Shown here one piece after another: positions 1 through 8,061 of a DNA stretch of 64,000 nt (position 1 is the first letter of the stretch; each line of letters starts with the position of its first letter). The stretch lies in the NCBI RefSeq assembly GCF_000812565.1, contig NZ_JTAM01000009.1, positions 62,001 to 126,000 on the forward strand, read 5' to 3'. Under the pieces are notes generated by a model, which saw only the letters and a program-made list of their open reading frames with translations, was not told the DNA's origin and made no database searches. This DNA is from Flammeovirga sp. OC4 (GTDB lineage Bacteria; Bacteroidota; Bacteroidia; Cytophagales; Flammeovirgaceae). The position numbers and the translations under genes are program-made.

Positions 1-168
1 AGAATACAAAGTTTATGTAATTCTTATAAAACTGATCTTCTCATTTCTGAACGATTGTTGGAATTCCTTAAAGTCGAAAACTATTTTTCAACAACAGATA
101 TTGGTACTGTCGAATTGAGAGGTAGAAATGAAAAAGTAAATCTCTTTTCAGTAAAACAGATTGCATAA
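1..168 (+). CDS. Class III adenylate/guanylate cyclase, C-terminal fragment
   Basis: An open frame enters from the left edge and ends at a TAA, giving 55 residues. The segment RIQSLCNSYKTDLLIS followed by VELRGRNEKVNLFSV matches the end of the class III nucleotide cyclase catalytic domain, where an ARIQSL-like helix precedes a final beta strand with the E-L-x-G-R pattern. Such proteins make cAMP or cGMP from ATP or GTP. The metal-binding and substrate-specificity residues lie outside the window, so substrate and upstream sensor domains are unknown. The next gene begins 33 bp downstream in the same direction, so the two may be co-transcribed. Confidence 0.72.
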   Translation, partial: RIQSLCNSYKTDLLISERLLEFLKVENYFSTTDIGTVELRGRNEKVNLFSVKQIA

Positions 169-201
169 AACTAAACCTGTCTCTAACAAACTTATCTCTT
201 A

Positions 202-1419
202 ATGAATATAGATCAACTTCGTCTAAAAGAAGATATTGTGCCGCTATATGACGATAAGCAAAATCATAAAGTGACTCCTTACATTCATAACTTCATATTT
301 CATAAATGTTCAAAGGAAGAGCTTTTACTTCGTCAATCCATAATCCAAAATCTTCTGAATCATCAAGAGGTTATTCATAGCTATAAATACAATAAACTTT
401 ACTTTGGAGAAGCTTTTAAGGTAAGTGAAGAAATAAATAGATCTTCATTTTTGACCTCAAAGAATTATATTTTCTTTACGAAAAGAGAAGTTGATCATAG
501 TAAAATTTCAAGATTAACAGCAAGTGCTATTTTCTTCAATGAGCTTGAGTCTTTAATTCAAAGTCTTTTAGATATTGCAAAGGTTACTGAACTGAGAGAT
601 TTACTATCTCTACTATTAGATGACCTTAACTCCCTTAAAATTTATTCTAATACTGCACTTACTCAGCAGGAGTTAATGAGGTACATTGAAACCCTTCAAA
701 AGATAAATTTTAAGCGTTTCTGGGATACTCTTTTTCAGGTGGAATGTTATATCTCTATCACGAGGTGTTCTCTAAAGAAAGGGTTTTGTTTACCTGTTAT
801 TTACGAGGATTGTATTCACTTAGAACAAGCTTACTTTCCGTTGATCAATAATGTTGTCAAATATGACATTACATTTGACAATAGTTTTAATATACTTAAT
901 GGCCCTAATATGGGAGGTAAATCGACTTTCTTAAAGACCATTACTTTATGTTGTTACTTAGGGAATATTGGTGTCCCAATTCCATCTTCAAAAGCTAAAA
1001 TTCCTTTTTTAGAATCCTTTCATGTAAATTTTAATACTAAAGATAATTACAAAAATGGGACAAGTCATTTTATGAATGAAGTTCTATCCATGAAGGAATT
1101 TATCCTTTCAAGTAAGTCTTTTGGGGGCGTTTTTGGTTGCTTTGATGAATTGTTTAATACGACAAATCCAGAAGAAGCACTTCGATTGATCTCTTATTTG
1201 TTTTCTAACTTAAAATTGAAATCTCCTTCATTTTTTATTATTTCTACTCATTTAGATATTGAAATATTCAAAGACAGAGAAGAGATAGGATTTTATCATC
1301 CGTCCACGAAATTAAACGGAAATAAAATTCAATTTGATTATAGTATCACGAAGGGAATATCAAACTTGAAACTAGGAGAGAAGCTATTTCAAGATGCTGG
1401 AATAATGGATATCATTTAA
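202..1419 (+). CDS. MutS-like ATPase (stand-alone C-terminal MutS domain)
   Basis: This 405-residue protein carries the MutS ATPase signature. The Walker A motif GPNMGGKST is at residues 234-242, a Walker B-like acidic motif occurs in FDELFNTTNPEEA, and FIISTHL matches the motif after Walker B. At 405 residues it is less than half the length of true MutS (about 850-900) and lacks the N-terminal mismatch-recognition and connector domains; the upstream half appears to be a helical lever/core region. Short MutS-like proteins of this kind are common in Bacteroidota and their role is unknown. A terminator follows the stop codon. A direct mismatch-repair role should not be assumed. Confidence 0.85.
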   Translation: MNIDQLRLKEDIVPLYDDKQNHKVTPYIHNFIFHKCSKEELLLRQSIIQNLLNHQEVIHSYKYNKLYFGEAFKVSEEINRSSFLTSKNYIFFTKREVDHSKISRLTASAIFFNELESLIQSLLDIAKVTELRDLLSLLLDDLNSLKIYSNTALTQQELMRYIETLQKINFKRFWDTLFQVECYISITRCSLKKGFCLPVIYEDCIHLEQAYFPLINNVVKYDITFDNSFNILNGPNMGGKSTFLKTITLCCYLGNIGVPIPSSKAKIPFLESFHVNFNTKDNYKNGTSHFMNEVLSMKEFILSSKSFGGVFGCFDELFNTTNPEEALRLISYLFSNLKLKSPSFFIISTHLDIEIFKDREEIGFYHPSTKLNGNKIQFDYSITKGISNLKLGEKLFQDAGIMDII

Positions 1420-1430
1420 TATGAAAAGAA

Positions 1431-1468
1431 AAAATGTCACACCTACTTTAAACTAGATGTGACATTTT
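1431..1468 (+). terminator. Intrinsic-type hairpin after the MutS-like gene
   Basis: An 11-bp perfect stem (AAAATGTCACA at the left, TGTGACATTTT at the right) with a 16-nt loop begins 12 bp after the stop codon of the MutS-like gene. The T-rich end of the right arm fits Rho-independent termination on the plus strand. It lies between two convergent genes. Confidence 0.65.
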
Positions 1469-1470
1469 AG

Positions 1471-1523
1471 TATTAAGTACTAAGCCAAAAATAAATTAGA
1501 ATTATTTTTTCTTGGTACTTAAT
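1471..1523. repeat. Imperfect inverted repeat overlapping the nrdD stop (AAGTACTAAG family)
   Basis: Arms of about 23 nt (TATTAAGTACTAAGCCAAAA at the left, its imperfect complement ending TTGGTACTTAATA at the right) flank a short A/T loop and include the nrdD stop codon. The left-arm core AAGTACTAAG-C/A-CAAAA recurs in another inverted repeat near 57.4 kb, so this may be a small dispersed palindromic element used as the nrdD terminator. Confidence 0.5.
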
Positions 1524-3357
1524 AGTGTTTGACTCTATTCCTCACTTCATCCTTTTTACCATTATTAAATACTTTATGGTAAGCACCGGTGATATATCCT
1601 GTTACCCTACGAAGTGTGATAATATCTTTTGAGCCACATTTTTTACATTTCAGGTCATCAAATAATCCTTCGTGGTTACAACTCAAACATCTATCTTTTT
1701 GAATGTTCGTGGCGAAGTAATAAACTCCTTCTTCCATTGCTCCCTCCACAAGGTTTTTATAAAGATGAGGCGTTTTTGAAATCTCAGATCGCAATTCTAC
1801 ATAAGTAATAGAACCTCCTGTACAATGTTGATGATAAGGAGCCTCAATGGCAATCTTATCGACATAATTGATTTCATGCCAAACCGGAACGTGATAAGAG
1901 TTTGTGATGAATTCTTTGTCGAAAATTCCTTTTACTCTACCATATTGTTCCTGTAGTTTCTTAGCAAAAGTATGGCAAAGACTTTCTGCAGGAGTAGCAT
2001 AAAGAGATATATTCAATCTTCTTCTTTCGCTTTCTACATCACAAAATTGATGTAAATCGCTGATTAATTTTAGAGCTTTTGCCTGAGATGTCTCACTTTC
2101 ACCATGGTGTTTTCCCTCTAGAATTAATAGTGCTTCAGCAAGACCAATAAACCCTAAAGCAAGCGTACCTGAATACAATACCTCACCAATCTTAGCCTTT
2201 TCATTGTATTCTTGTTCATGCTTCCAGATCTTATTTTTATACATAAAGGGAGCAGACCCCATCAATTGTTTCCTTTGCCAACGTAGACGGCATTCCATCA
2301 TGTCAATACCCGTATAGGCCATTTCCATCACCATTTTAGAAAACTCTTCCCATGAAGAAGTCTCCATTGCAAACTTTGGAAGGTTCATGGTAACAGGAGA
2401 AAGATTACCTCTTCCTGATTTTCCATTACTACCGTGTAGGTTTTTACCTAAGCGTGTTCTACAGCCCATGGTGGCAGGGATGAGATCAGGAACAATATTT
2501 CCTTCTTCATCCTTGATATCGTATACCTCTTGATGGGTGTTGACATAGTTTGGGTAAACTCTTTTAATAGAACATTCATTGGCTCTACGGAAAAGGTCTT
2601 CATTGATAATCTTACCTTCCTCTTTACGGTATTGCCAAATTTGTATAGGGAAGATAGGCGTTGTTTTTTGTTCACCAATACCTTCCATTGTAGCTTCAAG
2701 AAGACACTCAATAAATAAACGACCTTCTTTAGATGTGTCACAACCGTAATTGATAGAAACGAATGGCAATTGATTACCGGCTCTACTTTCTAAATGATTT
2801 AGATTATGAAGAAAAGCTTCACAAGCTTGCTTTGTTTCCTCAGTCGTTTGTTCCCAAGCATACTTTTCTTCGTTAGGAATGGAGTAACGATTAGCCACTT
2901 TTATATGTTTCTCATAACTCTTTCTGATAAAAGTAGCCATATGAAAATCAAAAGCATTGATGGCAATACCTCCAAATTGTGCATTACTTTGACACTGTAA
3001 AACCACTGCTGTCACTTGTAAAGCCGAACGAATACTTTGTGGAGGGCGCATGGTACCATTGGTCGTGAAGATAGGTCTACTTAAAATATTACCAATATCA
3101 ATAAACATACAGTTTTGCATTCCCACTGCATACGAACTGAAGTCATGAATATAAATCCAACCTTCTTCGTGCATCTTTAAATGTTTTTCTGGAAGGAGAT
3201 ATGATTTAGCATATTCTTTAGAAATCTCTCCTGACATCCTTGTCAGCTTAGCGGTAAAAACACCCTCTGGCATGTTGGCGTTCTCATTTTCTACATTGGT
3301 GAGGTTGATGGCCTCATTGGCGAATTTTAATAGTTTACTATCTTGAAAGTTTACCAT
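1519..3357 (-). CDS. nrdD: Anaerobic (class III) ribonucleoside-triphosphate reductase
   Basis: This oxygen-sensitive glycyl-radical enzyme reduces ribonucleoside triphosphates to dNTPs. The C-terminus has the diagnostic pieces: a four-cysteine zinc site (CLSC...CKKC), the glycyl-radical motif RRVTGY with the radical Gly about 25 residues from the end, and a tail ending RNRVKHY. The conserved N-terminal block NANMPEG and two candidate active-site cysteines (about residues 83 and 122) are present. The open frame extends upstream to 3534, but that extension is riboswitch sequence; I chose the ATG at 3357, giving 612 residues. No ATP-cone domain is visible. The activase gene nrdG is not adjacent. 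Expression is probably repressed by cobalamin through the leader. Confidence 0.9.
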   Translation of the reverse strand: MVNFQDSKLLKFANEAINLTNVENENANMPEGVFTAKLTRMSGEISKEYAKSYLLPEKHLKMHEEGWIYIHDFSSYAVGMQNCMFIDIGNILSRPIFTTNGTMRPPQSIRSALQVTAVVLQCQSNAQFGGIAINAFDFHMATFIRKSYEKHIKVANRYSIPNEEKYAWEQTTEETKQACEAFLHNLNHLESRAGNQLPFVSINYGCDTSKEGRLFIECLLEATMEGIGEQKTTPIFPIQIWQYRKEEGKIINEDLFRRANECSIKRVYPNYVNTHQEVYDIKDEEGNIVPDLIPATMGCRTRLGKNLHGSNGKSGRGNLSPVTMNLPKFAMETSSWEEFSKMVMEMAYTGIDMMECRLRWQRKQLMGSAPFMYKNKIWKHEQEYNEKAKIGEVLYSGTLALGFIGLAEALLILEGKHHGESETSQAKALKLISDLHQFCDVESERRRLNISLYATPAESLCHTFAKKLQEQYGRVKGIFDKEFITNSYHVPVWHEINYVDKIAIEAPYHQHCTGGSITYVELRSEISKTPHLYKNLVEGAMEEGVYYFATNIQKDRCLSCNHEGLFDDLKCKKCGSKDIITLRRVTGYITGAYHKVFNNGKKDEVRNRVKHY

Positions 3358-3472
3358 GTCTTTTGAGTATAAAATGAACAAAACACAAGGCGCGTTGATT
3401 GGAAGTGCAAAACAATAGGCACATAACGATCCTATCGTTGATGTAGACACTTTAACTCGAAGTCTCTTCATA

Positions 3473-3634
3473 ACTAATGCTTGGTAGGTCTTCTGACTTA
3501 TCTCTGAAATATCTACCTTCTCGCTTTGTAGCAATGGCTATCAGATTTTCATTAGAAAGATTTACAGCTGCGAGTACAGTTTCAGCTTTTCACTGAATTC
3601 CCTATTATTCCACTTAGGCACCATGCACAACAAA
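3473..3634 (-). promoter_or_regulatory. Cobalamin (B12) riboswitch in the nrdD leader
   Basis: Read on the minus strand, the leader carries the conserved cobalamin aptamer blocks in order: GGTGCC, AATAGGGAA, GTGAAAAGCTGAAACTGT, CGCAGCTGTAA, and the B12-box region ending GAAGACCTACC. The segment TGCATGGT pairs with ACCAAGCA to close the P1 stem. About 115 nt separate the aptamer from the chosen nrdD start and contain a short strong hairpin (AACGAT-AGG-ATCGTT) that could belong to the expression platform. Known biology: such riboswitches switch genes off when B12 is available. Inferred: the cell then uses a B12-dependent class II reductase encoded elsewhere. Confidence 0.88.
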
Positions 3635-3639
3635 TTTGT

Positions 3640-3881
3640 GTTTTCTTTCCTTTAAAAGTATTGATGACAATCACTGAAAAAATATTGCAAATTATAAGCG
3701 CTTGAAAATGAACTTTTGAGCGAAACAAGTTTGTGTAAAACCTACATTAAAAATTGTGAAGTAGATTTGAAGTAGTGAATTGGCTATTAGATGAAGAATG
3801 CCGTATCAATTGCTTTTTTGTTGTATCCACGACTAAATATATTTGAGTTTTAATTTAAAAGCGGACGGAATTTCAATTTAT
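3640..3881. other. Gene-free stretch spanning the host/prophage boundary
   Basis: No supported gene lies here. The part nearest the riboswitch should contain the nrdD promoter, though I see no clean TAnnTTTG box; TACTTTTA just upstream of the aptamer on the minus strand is the closest. The part nearest the tail-fibre gene should contain the right end of the Mu-like prophage. I could not identify the terminal TG dinucleotide or the 5-bp target duplication with confidence. Confidence 0.5.
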
Positions 3882-3943
3882 AAACGGCAAAACGATTTGT
3901 ACTCAGCAATATAATTGATTTGTACATTTTATTTTACCGTTTT
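3882..3943 (-). terminator. Inverted repeat with internal direct repeats after the tail-fibre gene
   Basis: AAACGGCAAAA on the left pairs, with one mismatch, with TTTTACCGTTT on the right, directly after the last phage gene on the minus strand; it probably ends late transcription. The loop holds two copies of GATTTGTAC spaced 23 bp apart. That spacing resembles the roughly 22-bp repeated transposase sites at Mu ends, so the segment could also be part of the transposition end. Confidence 0.4.
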
Positions 3944-6582
3944 TATTCTTGACCTAATGATCTGCTGTAAGTCCACCCCTTTGACTCTAATTCGAGTATT
4001 TTTTCCGTTGTTGATTGAGGTTGATTTGATATATTAACTAATACAAAACTTCGATTAACCCCCGAACTATACAATAGTAAATCATCCAATATATCGTTGA
4101 GTGTATCGAAGTTGGATGAATTCCAAAAGTTTGATAGTTGTATTGATTCTAAGTTCAGCCACGCTGAACTAATCATTTCAGTATGACTGAAATTGTCAAT
4201 ATCTTCACATCGGAATATTACATCTTTCACATTTGGTGCACTTGAAAGATTAACAATACTTGAAATATTACACTGTATCTTCTCAAGTAATGTGTGATTA
4301 CTAAAATCAATAGTTTCTGTTTTGAAATTTTCACATAACGAAACTAATGATTTTAGTTTATTTTGAGTTTGTAAATTGGCGAAAGTTACTTGATTAGTAT
4401 ATTTCCAAAAACCTTGTATTTCAACATGTTCCAATGTTGAATTAGCAGGCAAGATTACCGTTGCGTGACTATTAAAATATGCACCGTAAATTTGGTGAGT
4501 TGTATTGATTCTCAAAAGTCTACTACATGCACTAAAATTGTACACCCCTCCATTTTGTCGCCCTAATAACGTCATATTTTCAAGTGAGTCAGGAAAAATG
4601 TAAGTTCCATTTCTTATTTTTAAGTTTGAAAAATACCCTCTTTCATCTCCAAAACCTTTGATCTTTGAGTTCGACATGTCTGCTACAAAACCATCCCCCT
4701 CTCGAACACTCCCCGAGTGTAATAACCTCAATACATTACAATTTTTGCGATTTGTTATTTGTTCCACATTCGGAACGCTTGAAAAATAAGAGTTAAATAC
4801 ATCGGTTAATTCTGAATCATTCAGTGAATCAATAAAAGAACCTTCTAATTTCACATCCGAAAAAACTGTGAGGTTAGAAAAGGTCACACTAGACATAAAT
4901 GTATTATAGTGATAATAAGATGTAGCACCACCCCATGACTGTCTGTCAATCTTAATAAGATTATTAAGATCAATATTAGCACAATATCTTAATATTGTGT
5001 GACTCCCTACAAAAGCTCGATCACTATTAGCAACAAAGCTCTTCCACTCGTTTGTTTCGGTCATTCCATAACTTCTTGTATTAACAACGTTGTCATTAAT
5101 ATCATACATTGCAAATAGCTGAGAGCGTGTATTGCCACCTGTACTTATTTCTTCGAAAATAGGTGTATATACATTTGTATTATGTTTTTTAAATATCTCA
5201 AAGGAAAGAAAGATAAGCTCACTATTTATATCTATCTCACTATCACAGAAATCGAACACTAAATTCAAAGTATTTAGATCATATAGATACTGAAAAAAGT
5301 TAATAAGGAAATAGGTGCTCATTTTCGTAAACTTCATATTTATCTCAATATCCTTGTCTAGGATAATATCATTAGTTAAGAAGTCAACTAATGATATATG
5401 CGACAAATCAATTAATGAAATCCCCCCAACATTACTATGATACAACTCCACCAAATCCCCTTGTTCCAACTGAACCCCACCAACAACCCTCTTCCCATTA
5501 ACAAACCAAAGTTCAGCTCCCGAATTAGCAGTAACCCTATTATCAAAAGATATATAAGTACGTTCCCCAATTGTAGCAGATAGCAGTTTGTAGTTTACAA
5601 TCTTAATTGTCCAACCCAAAGCCGTTAAAGCATCAATACGTGTTTGCAGAGTGGGATTATCATCTAAATCCACCAATACAATTCCTGCATTGAAAGTTCT
5701 ATCAGAAATCACGTTATCTGGGTCATTGACACGCTCTAATTCCGTAAGCATTCTTTCAAAGTCGGAAGGCTCATAAAAGGCGTTCTCGACGTCTAAAACA
5801 ACACCTGTTTGATTCACCCAAGAGCCTAATCTTAAATCAGGGTTTAAAGCGTTTTTAAAGCAGATATAAACGAGGTTTAACCAGTCATTTGAAGTGAGGT
5901 CAATCACACCCGAAACACCTGCTTCGCAAGCTGAGATACTATTAATTTTATCCTTTCCTGATAAAGCAAATAAATAAGAAATACCTGCTCTATGATCCCA
6001 TACAAAGTTAGTTCCTGTAGCTACTAATTTTGATGAGTTTGTATTGAAGATTTGAAGATCTGAATCGGGCGTTGTAGCTTCTGCGATATTTGAAAACTCA
6101 ACAGCTCCAGCGAAGCCTTTTACTCTCACTTGATACTCGTATGTAGTACCGTGATCTAGGTTGTCATTTTGCCAAGTAGTTTCACCTACACTTGTGTCGT
6201 AAATGCGAAGAAAATCTAATGCTCCTTTCTTTCTTCTCCAAATTTCAAAGGCATATAATCCTTGACTGTTATCATACCAATTGAGTGTGATTGATCCGAT
6301 TTCTGAAGAGGTAGGAACGGCTGATAAACCTGAAGGAGGAGAAGGAATTTCTATATCACCAGTGTTCACACGAACACCACGAGATTGAAAGTAATTCACA
6401 ATCTCAGGACGTTCTTGATTATCGGTGTCAATGATCACTTCCGTACCTGCATTTATAATTCCGTTGGGGTTGATGTGTGGGTTTCTTTCAAGGAATGCAG
6501 GTAAACCTTCCACACTTCCTTCTAAGAATAATACAACGTCAAGAATGTTCATTCCTTCGCTTGTGATTACTTTCTTTTTCAT
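3943..6582 (-). CDS. Large tail-fibre/receptor-binding protein with FnIII domain
   Basis: This 879-residue protein is the last gene of the late operon, where Mu-like phages carry host-range fibres. Residues 1-52 (NILDVVLFLEGSVEGLPAFL, then a Gly-Thr-Glu-Val end) look like the short LysM-like module of baseplate proteins. Residues 82-172 form a fibronectin type III domain with the W-Y core and the EYQVRVKG strand. The C-terminal half is rich in Asn, Ser and Leu and has irregular strand-forming repeats reminiscent of BspA-type leucine-rich or surface-adhesion repeats; I could not assign a family. It starts 7 bp after the collar-fibre gene. Receptor binding is inferred from position and architecture. 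Confidence 0.7.
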   Translation of the reverse strand: MKKKVITSEGMNILDVVLFLEGSVEGLPAFLERNPHINPNGIINAGTEVIIDTDNQERPEIVNYFQSRGVRVNTGDIEIPSPPSGLSAVPTSSEIGSITLNWYDNSQGLYAFEIWRRKKGALDFLRIYDTSVGETTWQNDNLDHGTTYEYQVRVKGFAGAVEFSNIAEATTPDSDLQIFNTNSSKLVATGTNFVWDHRAGISYLFALSGKDKINSISACEAGVSGVIDLTSNDWLNLVYICFKNALNPDLRLGSWVNQTGVVLDVENAFYEPSDFERMLTELERVNDPDNVISDRTFNAGIVLVDLDDNPTLQTRIDALTALGWTIKIVNYKLLSATIGERTYISFDNRVTANSGAELWFVNGKRVVGGVQLEQGDLVELYHSNVGGISLIDLSHISLVDFLTNDIILDKDIEINMKFTKMSTYFLINFFQYLYDLNTLNLVFDFCDSEIDINSELIFLSFEIFKKHNTNVYTPIFEEISTGGNTRSQLFAMYDINDNVVNTRSYGMTETNEWKSFVANSDRAFVGSHTILRYCANIDLNNLIKIDRQSWGGATSYYHYNTFMSSVTFSNLTVFSDVKLEGSFIDSLNDSELTDVFNSYFSSVPNVEQITNRKNCNVLRLLHSGSVREGDGFVADMSNSKIKGFGDERGYFSNLKIRNGTYIFPDSLENMTLLGRQNGGVYNFSACSRLLRINTTHQIYGAYFNSHATVILPANSTLEHVEIQGFWKYTNQVTFANLQTQNKLKSLVSLCENFKTETIDFSNHTLLEKIQCNISSIVNLSSAPNVKDVIFRCEDIDNFSHTEMISSAWLNLESIQLSNFWNSSNFDTLNDILDDLLLYSSGVNRSFVLVNISNQPQSTTEKILELESKGWTYSRSLGQE

Positions 6583-6589
6583 AGTTCCT

Positions 6590-7576
6590 TTACAGCTTAA
6601 TAAGTTTACCTACTACCATGTATGGCTGTCTGTTTTCGTGTGACTCTAATGCGTCTTTTGCATTTACATTGTTAGTCTCAGTAATGCCAGTATAAGAGCT
6701 TTGGATAGTGCCACAACGAACAAGGTTAGGTTCTGTTGGGTCATTATTAGTATCACCCCCCGAAGTCGATAATCCATCAGCTGTCATTAATTTATTGAAA
6801 TCACCATTAACGTGATTGTGAGATTTATCTGTAATCGAATGCTGATGACTTTGAATACCCGATTGATCACCAGTTAATGTCACATTTCTAGTTCCTCCTT
6901 GATTTCCAACCTCAAAATATTCAGATAGATTAGCCTCTGAATTTCCGTTTGGATCACTTGAATTACCTAACCCCACTGTCACCCTTCCTCTTAAATCGGG
7001 CGTACCATTCTGACCGTTACAAAGCGCATAACCGATATAATCACCGATACCCAAACCTGTTCCATCAAAGTTTGTAAGTGGACCAAAAAAATCAACTATC
7101 ATTCCCGGAAGTAAACCTTGTAAACCTGCAATAGCATCAGAATTACGTTGAATAGGGTGCTTAATGATAGCATTATAATCAAACAAGCCTGTTCCACTCG
7201 CTCCAAACGACGGTTTCAATTTCTCTTCTTGACAAATAAAGAATGTTCCGACTTTGTTGAACCCTTCAAAAAGGTCGTGTGGTTCATGATTTAGATTTGA
7301 TGTTTCTATATTAAATACAGGAATTTCAGAACCTGTACCAGTGCCGTTAAAAGCATCTACTTTATACAAGGTATTTTGATACAATAGCCAACCTTCAGTA
7401 CATTCATATTGATTGCCATTATTTGAAAATTCCACTCCCGTGATTCTGACTGGAGCAGAACTTTCAGTTAAGACCGAAGCCAAAGCATCCGCAACATCCT
7501 TAGTCGCATTATACAGATGTTCAAAATCAACAGTATTATACCTTGCACCTTTTGGAGGTGTATTAAACTTTTTCAT
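6590..7576 (-). CDS. Phage tail collar fibre protein
   Basis: The 328-residue protein contains a tail-collar domain: GDYIGYALCNGQNGTPDLRG around residues 178-197 is the classic collar signature, in which the fibre repeats place a G-x-LCNG turn before P-D-L-R-G-R. A His-rich segment (HQHSITDKSHNH, about 244-255) matches metal-coordinating HxH motifs of trimeric fibre needles. The C-terminus ENRQPYMVVGKLIKL is typical of these proteins (N-x-x-P-Y-x-x-x-x-x-I). It probably forms a trimeric short tail fibre. Its start overlaps the previous gene by 4 bp (ATGA-type), so the two are translationally coupled. Confidence 0.85.
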   Translation of the reverse strand: MKKFNTPPKGARYNTVDFEHLYNATKDVADALASVLTESSAPVRITGVEFSNNGNQYECTEGWLLYQNTLYKVDAFNGTGTGSEIPVFNIETSNLNHEPHDLFEGFNKVGTFFICQEEKLKPSFGASGTGLFDYNAIIKHPIQRNSDAIAGLQGLLPGMIVDFFGPLTNFDGTGLGIGDYIGYALCNGQNGTPDLRGRVTVGLGNSSDPNGNSEANLSEYFEVGNQGGTRNVTLTGDQSGIQSHQHSITDKSHNHVNGDFNKLMTADGLSTSGGDTNNDPTEPNLVRCGTIQSSYTGITETNNVNAKDALESHENRQPYMVVGKLIKL

Positions 7577-8061
7577 GTCCAGATTATTTCATAGATGATG
7601 CCTACGTGAAGATATTTCTTCAGGAAGACGTGAATATTATTTTCTTGACTTTGCAGTGCAATTGGCACTTCAACCGTCAATTGGGTTTGTAATAAATCTA
7701 CACTCGTATCATCGGGAGGTTTGACAACACTTGTAGCGGTAGAGGGAGGACCGACAAAAGGAGTAGTCGCATTGTATTCCGGAGGAAAAACCAAGAACTC
7801 CACATTCTCCACAATTTGAGTAATCAGGTTGATTGAAGGGTTATTAAAACGTTCTCTGATCAGTGTTTCCACTGCCAGCTTTGAACGCCCCCATATAATT
7901 TGATCTTTCGCATAATTGGCAAAAACCCTCTTTTCTTCATTTACTGTTTTAGAGTGAAAGCAAAAGAGCCTTACCCAAGCAGTATGAAAATTATCCCTTA
8001 AGAAAGATGGAATACATCTATAAGAAAGTATATCTGTATCGAGTAATGAAAACTTAGACAT
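7573..8061 (-). CDS. Probable baseplate/tail protein (gpI position), unknown family
   Basis: The 162-residue protein is not recognised by motif. It sits between a baseplate J-like protein and the collar fibre, overlapping both by a few bases, which is the place of tail protein I (gpI, Mu gp48-like) in contractile-tailed phages. The first 90 residues look alpha-helical; residues 90-125 are Pro/Thr/Ser-rich and probably a flexible linker. A role linking baseplate wedge to fibre is inferred from position only. Confidence 0.5.
   Translation of the reverse strand: MSKFSLLDTDILSYRCIPSFLRDNFHTAWVRLFCFHSKTVNEEKRVFANYAKDQIIWGRSKLAVETLIRERFNNPSINLITQIVENVEFLVFPPEYNATTPFVGPPSTATSVVKPPDDTSVDLLQTQLTVEVPIALQSQENNIHVFLKKYLHVGIIYEIIWT

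Noticed and set aside
3358-3534. Extra 59 codons at the start of nrdD
   Set aside because: They coincide with the cobalamin riboswitch and its leader and show no nrdD-like sequence.
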